From: DASQEH01 sp963765725
GTDB taxonomy: Bacteria > Actinomycetota > Actinomycetes > Propionibacteriales > Nocardioidaceae
Direction of reading: 5' to 3'
Length of the DNA stretch: 64,000 nucleotides
Assembly: GCA_963765725.1 (NCBI GenBank)
Contig: CAVXXI010000001.1
Location: 186,001-250,000, forward strand
Shown here: positions 35,132 through 43,876 of the stretch, in pieces
Layout of the letters: each line of letters starts with the position of its first letter
Position numbering within the stretch: position 1 is the stretch's first letter
Notes under the pieces: generated by a model
The model's database searches: none
What the model was told of the DNA's origin: nothing
Seen by the model: the letters and a program-made list of their open reading frames with translations, nothing else
Position numbers and translations under genes: made by a program

Positions 35132-35461
35132 ATGACCACTTTCAACCCGGAGGAGCCCGACACCGGCGGTCGGGCAGTTCCTCCGTACGAGGGCCGGCGG
35201 GAGAGCGCCGACGTCGACAGCGGGCAGGACCTGCACAAGGACGGCGCGAACGTCGGTGCCGCCACCGGACCCGTCGAGAGCGACGAGCTGAAGTCGACTC
35301 CCAAGGAAGACACGCCGCGCGGCGCCGAGGCCTCGCCGTCCGACGAGCAGCCGGCGAGCGAGATGCCCGAGACCGATCTGGACAAGGACATGGTCGGCCC
35401 CGACCACTACGAGGGCACGGGCAGGGGCGAGCACAAGGCCGAGGGCTCGGACAAGTCCTGA
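35132..35461 (+). CDS. Small acidic, probably disordered protein
   Basis: The 109-residue protein is highly charged (MTTFNPEEPDTGGRAVPPYEG...SEMPETDLDKDMVGPDHYEGTGRGEHKAEGSDKS) and low in hydrophobic residues, so likely unfolded on its own. It contains no Cys. AGGAG stands seven bases upstream. It follows another small acidic gene by 27 bases and ends one base before the hydrogenase protease gene. The two may be paralogues or partners; both are unassigned. Confidence 0.62.
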   Translation: MTTFNPEEPDTGGRAVPPYEGRRESADVDSGQDLHKDGANVGAATGPVESDELKSTPKEDTPRGAEASPSDEQPASEMPETDLDKDMVGPDHYEGTGRGEHKAEGSDKS

Positions 35462-35462
35462 C

Positions 35463-35975
35463 GTGACGACTGTCCTGGTGGCCGGGATCGGCAATCTGTT
35501 CCTGGGCGACGACGGCTTCGGGCCCGAGGTGGCCCGTCGGATGGCGGCGGCCGACAGCGGCGAGCCCGTCCCCGACGGCGTGCGTGTCGTCGACTATGGC
35601 ATCCGGGGGATGCACCTGGCCTACGACCTGCTCGACGGTGTCGGTGCCCTGGTGCTCGTCGATGCCCTGCCCGGTGAGGGTCCCGCGGGCACCCTCACCG
35701 TCTTGGAGGTGGGCCCCGACGACCTCGGCGACGGCGAGTTCGACGCGCACGGCATGGACCCCGTAGCGGTACTGGCAAGCCTCGAGGCGATGGGAGGGCG
35801 GCTCCCCCCGACGTATGTCGTCGGCTGCCGGCCCGCCGACCTGAGTGAGGGGATCGGTCTGTCAGACCCGGTCGCTCAGGCGGTGGGCGACGCGGTGGTG
35901 ACCGTTCGGCGGCTCGTCGACGAGATAGTGCGCGGTAGCGACGCCGAGGTCCCGCCCGCGGAGAGGGTGGGCTAG
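35463..35975 (+). CDS. Hydrogenase maturation protease (HyaD/HybD type)
   Basis: The 170-residue endopeptidase cuts the C-terminal tail of the large subunit after nickel is inserted. It begins VLVAGIGNLFLGDDGFGPEVARRM, with the nickel-sensing Glu (or Asp) in GDDGFGPEV, followed by VVDYGIRGMHLAYDLLDG and HGMDPVAVLA, whose Asp and His complete the metal-contact set. GTG start one base after the previous stop. It is co-directional with the structural genes and the hyp genes. Confidence 0.92.
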   Translation: MTTVLVAGIGNLFLGDDGFGPEVARRMAAADSGEPVPDGVRVVDYGIRGMHLAYDLLDGVGALVLVDALPGEGPAGTLTVLEVGPDDLGDGEFDAHGMDPVAVLASLEAMGGRLPPTYVVGCRPADLSEGIGLSDPVAQAVGDAVVTVRRLVDEIVRGSDAEVPPAERVG

Positions 35976-35977
35976 CC

Positions 35978-36232
35978 GTGTGCTTGGGCATCCCGGGCCA
36001 GGTACGAGGGCTCGTCGACGGCTACGGCGACCAGCTGGCGCTGGTGGACGTGTCGGGAGCGGAGCGCCGGGTCAACATCGGGCTGCTCGACTCCCCGCCG
36101 CCGGCCGGGAGCTGGGTCCTCATCCATATGGGGTTCGCTGTGGAGCAGGTCGACGAGTCCGCCGCGGAGCAGGCGATGGCCGGCCTGGAGATGATGGGTC
36201 GCCCGCGCGACGCCGGAGAGGACGCGCTTTGA
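35978..36232 (+). CDS. hypC: HypC/HybG/HupF family hydrogenase chaperone (first copy)
   Basis: The 84-residue protein starts MCLGIPGQVRGLVDG, with the essential Cys2 that carries the Fe(CN)2CO intermediate together with HypD, and contains the usual LIHMGFAVEQVDE. The GTG at 35978 follows the protease stop at once. A second HypC-like protein is encoded at 38590. In other bacteria paired HypC proteins divide the work, one serving HypD and one guarding the large subunit; which does which here is not visible. Confidence 0.9.
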   Translation: MCLGIPGQVRGLVDGYGDQLALVDVSGAERRVNIGLLDSPPPAGSWVLIHMGFAVEQVDESAAEQAMAGLEMMGRPRDAGEDAL

Positions 36233-38553
36233 CCGCGGCGGTCGGCGCTGCGCGCGTACGCCGCCGGCTGGTGGTGCGCGGCGTTGTCCAGGGCGTCGGG
36301 TTCCGGCCCTTCGTGTACGCCACGGCGTCGCAGCTGTCGCTCGCCGGGTCGGTCGGCAATGATTCCGGCGGTGTCGTCATCGAGGTCGAGGGGTCCGCGT
36401 CGGAGGTGGCGGAGTTCGCCCGTCGATTGATCGAGCAGCCGCCGCCGCTTGCCGTGGTGGAGTCGGTGGAGTCGACATCGCTCGCGCCGCTCGGCGGGAC
36501 GGGGTTCCGGATCGCGTCGTCGTCGCGCAGCGGCGCCGCTCGGACCCTGGCGTCGCCCGACGTCGCGACCTGCCCCGACTGCCTGCGCGAGCTCGCCGAC
36601 CCCGACGACCGCCGGTTCCGCCACCCTTTCATCACCTGCACCAACTGCGGGCCGCGGTTCACGATCATCGAGGACCTGCCTTACGACCGGCCCACCACGA
36701 CGATGGCGTCGTTCGCCATGTGCAGCGAGTGCGCCGCGGAGTACGCCGACCCGGCCGACCGCCGCTTCCACGCCCAGCCCATCGCCTGCCCTCGGTGCGG
36801 GCCGCAGCTCGAGCTGGTCACCCGAGCCGACCCGCCGCGAGCCGGTGCGGAGGCCCTCGCCGAGGCGCGGCGGCTGCTCGCCGCCGGTGCCATCGTGGCG
36901 GTCAAGGGGCTCGGCGGCTACCACCTGGCGTGTGACGCCGGTGACGACCGTGCCGTCCGGGAGCTGCGCCGGCGCAAGCGCCGCGGTGACAAGCCGTTCG
37001 CCGTGATGGCGCGCGACCTGGCGACAGTACGGGAGCTGGCCGTGGTGGACCCGGCCGAGGAGTCACTGCTTACCGGCTCCCGCCGGCCGATCGTGCTGCT
37101 CGCCCGTCGGGAGCCGGACGAGGCGGTGATCGCGGTGAGTGCCGCCGTCGCTCCGGGCAATCCCGATCTCGGGGTGATGCTCCCGTACACACCGCTGCAC
37201 ACGCTGCTGTTCGGGCTCGACGAAGACGAGCTCCTCAGCGTCCTGGTGATGACGTCGGGCAACCTGTCGGGCGAGCCGATCGTGTACGACGACGACGACG
37301 CCCTGCGTCGGCTCGACTCGCTCGCCGACGCGTGGCTCCGGCACGACCGGCCCATCGTGGTGCCGTGCGACGACTCGGTGACCCGGGTGGTGGACGGCGA
37401 GGAGCTGCCGTACCGCCGTTCCCGCGGGTACGCGCCGCTGCCCGTCGCGCTGCCCGTCGACGTGCCGCCCACCCTCGCGGTGGGAGCGGAGCTGAAGAAC
37501 ACCTGTTGCCTCGCCGAGGGACGCTACGCCTGGCTCAGCTCCCACATCGGCGACATGGACGACCTGGCGACACTGGAGGCGTTCGGCGCCACGGAGAAGC
37601 ACCTGGAGCGTCTCACCGGCGTGACGCCGGAACGCCTGGTCGCCGACCGGCACCCGGGCTACCGGTCGAGCGCCTGGGCGCGCACGTCCGCCGGGACCCG
37701 GCCCGTGCACACCGTGCAGCACCACCACGCCCACGTGGCGGCGGTGATGGCCGAGCACGGGCTCGACGGCTCGTCGCCGGTGATCGGTATCGCGTTCGAC
37801 GGCACCGGCTACGGCGACGACGGAGCCGTGTGGGGCGGCGAGGTGTTGATCGGCGACTACAAGGGCTTCTCCCGGTTCGCGCAGCTGGGGTACGTCCCGC
37901 TGCCCGGTGGCGACGCGGCGGTACACCGGCCGTACCGGATGGCGCTCGCCCACTTGGCCGCGGCGGGGGTGCCGTGGGGCGGCGACCTGCACCCCGTGCA
38001 GGCCTGCCCCGACGTCGAGCGCACGGTGCTCGAACACCAGCTGGCGACCGGGTTCGGCTGCGCCCCGACGTCGAGTGTCGGCCGGCTGTTCGACGCGGTG
38101 GCGGCGTTGGCGGGAGTCCGGCAGGTCGTCGACTACGAGGCTCAGGCCGCGATCGAGCTCGAGGGTCTCGCCCGGGGGGTGCCCGACGACGGGGTCACCT
38201 ATTCCCTCGCGCCGTCGGGCGGGAGGGACGGCGAGCCCCTGGTCGCCGACCCCTCGGCGCTGGTACGGGCGGTCGTGGCCGACGTCCGCGCCGGCGTACC
38301 CGCGGCAGTGGTCGGCCGCCGGTTCCACACGACCCTTGCATGGTTCGCCCGAGACGTGGCCCGGCGGGCACGGGAGGCTCTCGGCCTGCGGACCGTCGCC
38401 CTCACCGGCGGCGTCTTCCAGAACGCGCTGCTGCTGTCGCAGAGCCGGGCAGCGCTGCACGACGACGGCTTCACGGTGCTGTGCCACCGGCAGGTGCCGC
38501 CCAACGACGGCGGTCTTGCCCTGGGCCAGGCGCTGGTCGGGTCAACGAGATGA
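36229..38553 (+). CDS. hypF: Carbamoyltransferase HypF
   Basis: The 774-residue protein makes the carbamoyl group that becomes cyanide on the active-site iron. Domains in order are acylphosphatase (RLVVRGVVQGVGFRPFVYA), two zinc fingers (CPDCLRELADPDDRRFRHPF and CSECAAEYADPADRRFHAQP), a YrdC-like domain (AIVAVKGLGGYHLACDA) and a Kae1-like carbamoyl-transfer domain with HTVQHHHAHVAAVMAEHGL and ALTGGVFQNALL. The TTG start overlaps the stop of hypC (TTGA), where the homology begins. The frame is open back to 35980, but that stretch is the shadow of hypC. Confidence 0.93.
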   Translation: MTAAVGAARVRRRLVVRGVVQGVGFRPFVYATASQLSLAGSVGNDSGGVVIEVEGSASEVAEFARRLIEQPPPLAVVESVESTSLAPLGGTGFRIASSSRSGAARTLASPDVATCPDCLRELADPDDRRFRHPFITCTNCGPRFTIIEDLPYDRPTTTMASFAMCSECAAEYADPADRRFHAQPIACPRCGPQLELVTRADPPRAGAEALAEARRLLAAGAIVAVKGLGGYHLACDAGDDRAVRELRRRKRRGDKPFAVMARDLATVRELAVVDPAEESLLTGSRRPIVLLARREPDEAVIAVSAAVAPGNPDLGVMLPYTPLHTLLFGLDEDELLSVLVMTSGNLSGEPIVYDDDDALRRLDSLADAWLRHDRPIVVPCDDSVTRVVDGEELPYRRSRGYAPLPVALPVDVPPTLAVGAELKNTCCLAEGRYAWLSSHIGDMDDLATLEAFGATEKHLERLTGVTPERLVADRHPGYRSSAWARTSAGTRPVHTVQHHHAHVAAVMAEHGLDGSSPVIGIAFDGTGYGDDGAVWGGEVLIGDYKGFSRFAQLGYVPLPGGDAAVHRPYRMALAHLAAAGVPWGGDLHPVQACPDVERTVLEHQLATGFGCAPTSSVGRLFDAVAALAGVRQVVDYEAQAAIELEGLARGVPDDGVTYSLAPSGGRDGEPLVADPSALVRAVVADVRAGVPAAVVGRRFHTTLAWFARDVARRAREALGLRTVALTGGVFQNALLLSQSRAALHDDGFTVLCHRQVPPNDGGLALGQALVGSTR

Positions 38554-38589
38554 CGAACACGACGACATGACGAAGGAAGGACGATAACC

Positions 38590-38880
38590 ATGTGCCTGGC
38601 CGTTCCCGGAAGGGTGATCAGCCTCGCCACCCGCGACGACACGTCGATGGCGGAGGTGGACTTCGGCGGCGTGCGCAAGGACGTGTGCCTGGAGTACCTC
38701 CCCGACGTCGGCGTCGGTGACTACGTGATCGTGCACGTCGGCTTCGCGATCCAGCGCCTGGACGAGGAGTCGGCCCTGGAGACGCTGAGCAACTTCGAGA
38801 AGCTGGGCGTGCTCGAGGAGGAGTTCGGCGACGGGTTCACGCTCGCCGCCAAGCAGGCAGGCATGGAGGTGCCCTCATGA
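38590..38880 (+). CDS. hypC: HypC/HybG/HupF family hydrogenase chaperone (second copy)
   Basis: The 96-residue protein begins MCLAVPGRVISLATRDD, with Cys2, and has VDFGGVRKDVCLEYLPDVGVGDYVIVHVGFAIQRLDE. It is clearly distinct from the first HypC at 35978. The C-terminal extension (EEEFGDGFTLAAKQAGMEVPS) is longer than in the first copy. AAGGAAGG precedes the ATG. Its stop overlaps the ATG of hypD by four bases, so this copy is the likely direct partner of HypD in building the iron centre. Confidence 0.9.
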   Translation: MCLAVPGRVISLATRDDTSMAEVDFGGVRKDVCLEYLPDVGVGDYVIVHVGFAIQRLDEESALETLSNFEKLGVLEEEFGDGFTLAAKQAGMEVPS

Positions 38881-40014
38881 AGTACCTGGAGGAGTTCAGC
38901 AACCCGGACCTGGCCAAGCGGCTGTTCGATGAGATCCACAGCACTGCGACGAAGCGGTGGGCGATCATGGAGGTCTGCGGCGGTCAGACCCACTCGATCA
39001 TCCGCCACGGGATCGACCAACTGCTGCCCGACGCCATCGAGATGATCCACGGCCCCGGCTGCCCCGTCTGCGTGACACCGCTCGAGATCATCGACAAGGC
39101 GCTGGCGATCGCCGCGCGCCCGGGCGTGATCTTCTGCTCGTTCGGCGACATGCTCCGCGTGCCGGGCAGCAGCTCGGACCTGTTCCGCGTCAAGAGCGCG
39201 GGCGGCGACGTCCGGGTGGTGTACTCACCCCTGGACGCCCTCAAGCTCGCGCGGGAGAACCCCGACCGAGAGGTCGTCTTCTTCGGCATCGGCTTCGAGA
39301 CGACCGCGCCTGCCAACGCGATGACCGTCTACCAGGCCAAGCGTCTCGGCGTCGAGAACTTCTCGCTGCTCGTGTCGCACGTACTGGTGCCGCCTGCGAT
39401 CGCGGCGATCATGGAGTCGCCCTCCTGTCGGGTCCAGGCGTTCCTGGCCGCCGGTCACGTGTGCAGCGTGATGGGGACGGGGGAGTACCCGCCGCTGGTC
39501 GACAAGTACAAGGTGCCGATCGTCGTCACCGGCTTCGAGCCCCTCGACCTGCTCGAGGGCATCCGGCGCACCGTCGTGCAGCTCGAGGAGGGGCGCTACG
39601 AGCTGGAGAACGCCTACCCGCGGGTGGTTCCGCCCGAGGGCAACCCCGCGGCGAAGGCCATGCTCAACGACGTCTTCGAGATCACCGACCGGGCCTGGAG
39701 GGGCATCGGCGTGATCCCGCAGAGCGGTTGGCGGCTCGCGTCCGAAGTACCGCCACTACGACGCCGAGGCTCGCTTCGAGGTCGGCGGCATCCATACCGA
39801 CGAGTCCGCCATCTGCCGCTCTGGCGAGGTTCTGCAGGGGCTGATCAAGCCGCACGAGTGCGAGGCGTTCGGCAAGGAGTGCACCCCACGCAACCCGCTC
39901 GGCGCGACGATGGTCTCCTCCGAGGGTGCCTGCGCGGCCTACTACCTGTACCGCCGCCTCGACTCGGTGCGCTCCGCGGTCTCCGAGCCGGTCGGAGTCG
40001 TCAGCCATGGCTGA
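38877..40014 (+). pseudogene. hypD: Hydrogenase formation protein HypD, frameshifted
   Basis: The frame starting at 38877 gives a clear HypD (MEVCGGQTHSIIRHGID; GPGCPVCVTP; GFETTAPANAMT; AAGHVCSVMG; VVTGFEPLDLLEGI) to IGVIPQSGWRLAS at 39743, after which it is garbled. Reading one base later, AAG at 39745 opens KYRHYDAEARFEVGG, then DESAICRSGEVLQGLIKPHEC and CTPRNPLGATMVSSEGACAAYY with the [4Fe-4S] cysteines, ending at 40014. One inserted base explains this; the corrected protein has 378 residues. The stop overlaps hypE by eight bases. HypD is indispensable for hydrogenase maturation, so a sequence error is more likely than loss. Confidence 0.88.
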
Positions 40015-41077
40015 GCAGCCCGTCGCCTTCCTCGACATCGATGCCTGGGTATGCCCGGCGCCGCTGCGCGACTACCCGACGGTCGTGATGGGTCACGGCG
40101 GCGGCGGAGCGCTGTCGGCGGAGCTCGTCGAGCACCTGTTCCTGCCGGCGTACGGCTCCGCTGCCGCCGCGGAGCTCGGCGACTCCGCCGTGCTGGACGC
40201 GCGCGGCACCCGGCTGGCGTTCTCGACCGACTCCTACGTGGTCAGGCCGATGTTCTTCCCCGGCGGGTCCATCGGGGACCTCGCCGTCAACGGGACGGTC
40301 AACGACCTCGCCATGTCGGGCGCTCAGCCGCTGGCGCTGTCGACGGCATTCATCCTCGAGGAGGGCACACAGCTCGCCGAGCTGGGCCGAGTGGCCGAGG
40401 CACTGGGGGCGGCAGCGTCTCGTGCCGGGGTGCGGCTGGTCACCGGCGACACCAAGGTGGTCGACAGCGGGCACGGCGACAAGGTGTTCATCAACACCGC
40501 CGGGATCGGCCTGGTGCCCGACGGCGTGGACATCTCGCCGCGACGGGCACGTGCCGGCGACGTGGTGATCGTGAGCGGCGACATCGGCGTCCACGGCGTC
40601 GCCGTGATGAGCTGTCGCGAGGGGCTGGAGTTCGGCACGCTCGTCGAGAGCGACACCGCACCGCTCAACGGCCTGGTGGCCGCCATGCTCGCGACCGGAG
40701 CAGACGTCCACGTGCTGCGCGACCCCACCAGAGGGGGCGTCGCGGCGTCGTTGAACGAGATCGCCCGGGCTGCGCAGGTCGGCGTCGAGCTGGTCGAGCG
40801 GCAGTTGCCGATCCCGCAGGACGTCGCGAACGCGTGCGGACTGCTCGGCCTCGACCCGCTGTACGTCGCCAACGAGGGCAAGCTGCTCGCGTTCGTGCCG
40901 GCCGAGGAGGCCGACAGCGTGCTGTCCGCGATGCGTGCCCATGAGTACGGGAAGACCGCGACGGTGATCGGGTCGTGCGTCGACGACCACCCGGGCATGG
41001 TGGTGGCCAAGACGGGGCTCGGCGGTACGCGTGTCGTCGACCTGCCGCTGGGCGAGCAGCTGCCCCGGATCTGCTGA
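40007..41077 (+). CDS. hypE: Hydrogenase expression/formation protein HypE
   Basis: The 356-residue PurM-like protein converts the carbamoyl group received from HypF into a thiocyanate on its C-terminal cysteine. The protein ends LPRIC, with that cysteine last. Conserved segments are VMGHGGGGALSAELVEHLF, FSTDSYVVRPMFFPGGSIG, GDLAVNGTVNDLAMSGAQP and LRDPTRGGVAASLNEIA. The ATG at 40007 lies inside the end of hypD. HypF, HypE, HypD and HypC act in sequence, and all are present in this cluster. Confidence 0.95.
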   Translation: MAEQPVAFLDIDAWVCPAPLRDYPTVVMGHGGGGALSAELVEHLFLPAYGSAAAAELGDSAVLDARGTRLAFSTDSYVVRPMFFPGGSIGDLAVNGTVNDLAMSGAQPLALSTAFILEEGTQLAELGRVAEALGAAASRAGVRLVTGDTKVVDSGHGDKVFINTAGIGLVPDGVDISPRRARAGDVVIVSGDIGVHGVAVMSCREGLEFGTLVESDTAPLNGLVAAMLATGADVHVLRDPTRGGVAASLNEIARAAQVGVELVERQLPIPQDVANACGLLGLDPLYVANEGKLLAFVPAEEADSVLSAMRAHEYGKTATVIGSCVDDHPGMVVAKTGLGGTRVVDLPLGEQLPRIC

Positions 41078-41842
41078 ATGACGCTGTCACCGGCCCGGCG
41101 CAGCGACGCCGGGCACGTCGTGTTCGCCCGCTACGCGTTCCCGCCCAACGAGCTGGGGTACTGCGGCCCGGACGGTGCCGGCGAGCTGCTGAGCCATGCG
41201 GCCACCGGCTCCGACGCCGCGACGATGACCCGGCGGGCGCGTGCGTTCGACGGTGCGTGGCCGTACCTCGAGGTCATCGCCGCCGCCGTCGGAATCGACC
41301 CCCTCGACCCCCGGGTCGTCGACGCGTACTGGGTGGGCAACGACCTGCTCGACGCCGTGGAGCCGGCGCGGTTGCTCGACGCCCTGGGCGAGCGGTTCGC
41401 GGGGCAGGTCGGCGGGTTCTGGAGGCGGGTGACGCCCGACCTGACTCCGTTGGCGCACCACAGCTTCCAGGTCCTCGCGGTGTACCCGTGGGTCGGCCTG
41501 CTGGGCACGGGCAGCCCGGTGCCCCTGTCCGTACTGGACTCCTGCCGGATCCGGTGGGGCACCGTCACCGCGGTCGACGGCGAGCATGCGACCGTCACCT
41601 CGTGTCCGCTGACGTTCGCGTCGGGAGTGCTGCGCCTCGGTGCCGAGCGCGAGGAGAGGGTGCGCTGGGCGCTCGCCGGGGAGGCGCTCGCCGGCGGGTT
41701 GGCGGTCGGCGACGGGTTGGCGGTCGGCGACCCGGTGTCGCTGCACTGGGACTGGGTGTGCGACCGGCTCAGCTCCGACCAGCTGGACGGCCTCGCCGAG
41801 GCCAGCGCGCGGCAGCTCGACCTGGCGAACCGCTACACCTGA
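41078..41842 (+). CDS. DUF6390 family protein (hydrogenase cluster)
   Basis: The 254-residue protein begins MTLSPARRSDAGHVVFARYAFPPNELGYCGPDG and contains RARAFDGAWPYLEVIAAA, AYWVGNDLLDAV, LAHHSFQVLAVYPWVGLLGTG and LHWDWVCDRLS, the marks of DUF6390. It is found with actinobacterial hydrogenase genes; function unknown. It starts one base after the hypE stop and ends the cluster. Residues 207-218 hold a perfect doubling (GLAVGD twice) from an 18-base tandem repeat at about 41698-41733, which may be a length polymorphism. Confidence 0.8.
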   Translation: MTLSPARRSDAGHVVFARYAFPPNELGYCGPDGAGELLSHAATGSDAATMTRRARAFDGAWPYLEVIAAAVGIDPLDPRVVDAYWVGNDLLDAVEPARLLDALGERFAGQVGGFWRRVTPDLTPLAHHSFQVLAVYPWVGLLGTGSPVPLSVLDSCRIRWGTVTAVDGEHATVTSCPLTFASGVLRLGAEREERVRWALAGEALAGGLAVGDGLAVGDPVSLHWDWVCDRLSSDQLDGLAEASARQLDLANRYT

Positions 41843-41965
41843 CGCCGCGGTCGCGGCCTGTCGCCTGCGCCGGGTGCGGCCCGGGAGCGGCGCCCGGGAG
41901 CGCCGTCGGCTACGCTTCGTCGCCCGGCTTGGGTGCCGCTCGACCTACCGACCCGCGGAGGGCTG

Positions 41966-42799
41966 ATGACCGCTGTCCCGACCATGACGCTCAACAACGG
42001 CGTACAGATCCCCGTCCTAGGCTTCGGGGTGTTCCAGATCCCCCCGGACGAGACCGCCGCCGCGGTGTCGTCCGCGCTCGACAACGGGTACCGGCTCGTC
42101 GACACGGCCGCCGGGTACGGCAACGAGCGGGGCGTGGGGGAGGCCGTTCGGCGCTCGGGTATCCCACGCGACGAGATCTTCCTCACCACGAAGCTCGCCA
42201 ACTCCGACCACGGCTACGACGCCGCGATGCGGGCCTTCGACACGAGCCTGTCCGAGCTGGGCTTCGAGACGGTCGACCTGTACCTCGTCCATTGGCCGCT
42301 GCCCGCCCACGACCTCTACGTCGAGACCTGGCGGGCCTTGCAGAAGCTGGCCGAGGACGGGCGCGTCCGCGCGATCGGCGTCTCGAACTTCACGCCGGAG
42401 CATCTGCAGCGCCTGCTCGACGAGACCGACGTGGTGCCGGCGGTCAACCAGGTGGAGCTGCACCCGTACCTTCAGCAGGCCGATCTGCGGGCGTTCCACG
42501 CCCGCTACGACATCGTCACGGAGGCCTGGAGCCCGCTGGGGCAGGGCAAGGCGTTGCTTGAGGACCCGACGCTGGTGGCGCTTGCGGACCGGCTGCAGCG
42601 GACGACCGCCCAGGTCGTGCTCCGCTGGCACCTGCAGCTCGGAAACGTCGTCATCCCCAAGTCGGTAACGCCGGAGCGCATCGCCACCAACATCGACGTC
42701 TTCGGCTTCACCCTCACCGACGACGACATGTCCACACTGGGCGCCCTGGAGTCGGGTGAGCGGATGGGACCCGATCCGGACACGTTCAACGACCGCTGA
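41966..42799 (+). CDS. Aldo/keto reductase
   Basis: The 277-residue TIM-barrel enzyme is of the 2,5-diketo-D-gluconate reductase type. It has GFGVFQIPPDETAAAVSSAL, DTAAGYGNERGVGEAVR (catalytic Asp and Tyr), FLTTKLANSDHGYD (Lys), YLVHWPLP (His) and, near the end, VIPKSVTPERIATNIDVFGF for NADPH. It reduces aldehydes and ketones. The ATG at 41966 has GGAGGG upstream and gives the normal start MTAVPTMTLNNG. The 123 bases between it and the hydrogenase cluster hold a CCCGGG-AGCGGCG-CCCGGG dyad that may end the cluster transcript. Confidence 0.92.
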   Translation: MTAVPTMTLNNGVQIPVLGFGVFQIPPDETAAAVSSALDNGYRLVDTAAGYGNERGVGEAVRRSGIPRDEIFLTTKLANSDHGYDAAMRAFDTSLSELGFETVDLYLVHWPLPAHDLYVETWRALQKLAEDGRVRAIGVSNFTPEHLQRLLDETDVVPAVNQVELHPYLQQADLRAFHARYDIVTEAWSPLGQGKALLEDPTLVALADRLQRTTAQVVLRWHLQLGNVVIPKSVTPERIATNIDVFGFTLTDDDMSTLGALESGERMGPDPDTFNDR

Positions 42800-42839
42800 C
42801 CGTGCCCTCCTTGACGAGGAGGCAGCCGGCCGGGCACGG
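42800..42839. terminator. Bidirectional terminator-like hairpin
   Basis: CCGTGCCC (42800-42807) and GGGCACGG (42832-42839) form a perfect 8-bp stem, and a smaller hairpin CCTCC-TTGACGA-GGAGG (42806-42822) competes inside. The element fills the gap between two convergent genes. There is no T-run on either side, as is common in high-GC actinobacteria. Confidence 0.55.
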
Positions 42840-42840
42840 C

Positions 42841-42996
42841 TCAGGTGGAGCGTGCTCCTTTGCGGCCACGCGAGGCGGCCTTCGAGCGCAGGGCCGAGAT
42901 GCCGCTCTTGATCCGGGCCTGGTTCTCCGGCTTGCGGAGGATGTCGTATCCCTTCTTCGCCAGGCCGACGGCGGCGGCGGTGCGGAACAGTCTCAT
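42841..42996 (-). CDS. Small basic protein of unknown function
   Basis: The 51-residue protein (MRLFRTAAAVGLAKKGYDIL, then RKPENQARIKSGISALRSKA and a basic tail) is rich in Lys, Arg and Ala. The N-terminal half could form an amphipathic helix. GGAGG stands eight bases before the ATG. I recall similar short proteins in actinobacteria without a function. Longer readings of this frame from 43398 show no protein-like character and would cover the promoter of the next gene. Confidence 0.65.
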   Translation of the reverse strand: MRLFRTAAAVGLAKKGYDILRKPENQARIKSGISALRSKAASRGRKGARST

Positions 42997-43084
42997 CGCA
43001 GATCCTCCAGATCGTGGGTGAGACGACCACGTACCCGCATGGCGAGCGCGGAAACCCGGCCCGGTCCGCGAGTACGCTGACGCA

Positions 43085-43876
43085 GTGACCGGTGCGGAGT
43101 GGGGCCTGCTGACCTCCAGCTTCCTGGCGTCGTTCGTGGAGTGCACGGAGGCGCTCACGATCGTGCTCGCGATGGGCCTCACCCGGGGCTGGCGAGCGGC
43201 GATCGCCGGCACCGTCGGCGGTCTGCTCGCGCTCGTCGTCTTCACGACCGCCGCCGGGTACGCCCTGGCGTCATGGCTCCCGACGTCCGCCCTGCAGCTC
43301 GTGATCGGTTCCCTGCTGCTCATCTTCGGCCTGCAGTGGATGCGTAAGGCGATCCTCCGCTCCGCGGGGCTGAAGTCCGTCCACGACGAGCAGGCCATCT
43401 ACGAGGAGCAGGCGGCTGCGGCGCAGACCGCTCGGTCCCGCACGATCATGGGCCTCGACTCGTTCGGGTTCATCATCTCCGCCAAGGCGGTCTTCCTCGA
43501 AGGCGTCGAGGTCGTCTTCATCGTCTTGACCTTTGGGCTCAACGCCGGGAACGTGCCGCTCGCGGCCGCGGGCGGAGTCGCCGCTGCCCTGGTGGTCACG
43601 ACGCTCGGTCTCGTCGTGCACCGGCCTCTGGCGAGCATCCCCGAGAACACGCTCAAGTACGTGGTGGGCCTCATGCTGGTCAGCTTCGGCACGTTCTGGT
43701 CCATGGAGGGGCTCGGCATCTTCACCTCGTCGGGCTCGAGCCTGGACTGGCCGGGCAGCGACTGGGCCATCGTCGGGCTCCTGGTCTTCTGGACGGTCTG
43801 GTCCCGGGTGCTCATCGCCTGGCTTCGCTCGCGCGCGACCGCCTCCGGCACGATGGATCGCGAGGTGCTCGTATGA
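43085..43876 (+). CDS. Integral membrane protein, COG4280 type
   Basis: The 263-residue protein has about seven hydrophobic helices. The first contains FVECTEALTIVLAMGLTRGW and the middle FIISAKAVFLEGVEVVFIVLTFG: two related acidic motifs (ECTEA and EGVEV) in membrane helices, placed as in metal or cation transporters with internal duplication. It fits the uncharacterised COG4280 proteins. GTG start. The stop overlaps the ATG of a small membrane protein, which may be its partner. The transported species, if any, is unknown. Confidence 0.78.
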   Translation: MTGAEWGLLTSSFLASFVECTEALTIVLAMGLTRGWRAAIAGTVGGLLALVVFTTAAGYALASWLPTSALQLVIGSLLLIFGLQWMRKAILRSAGLKSVHDEQAIYEEQAAAAQTARSRTIMGLDSFGFIISAKAVFLEGVEVVFIVLTFGLNAGNVPLAAAGGVAAALVVTTLGLVVHRPLASIPENTLKYVVGLMLVSFGTFWSMEGLGIFTSSGSSLDWPGSDWAIVGLLVFWTVWSRVLIAWLRSRATASGTMDREVLV

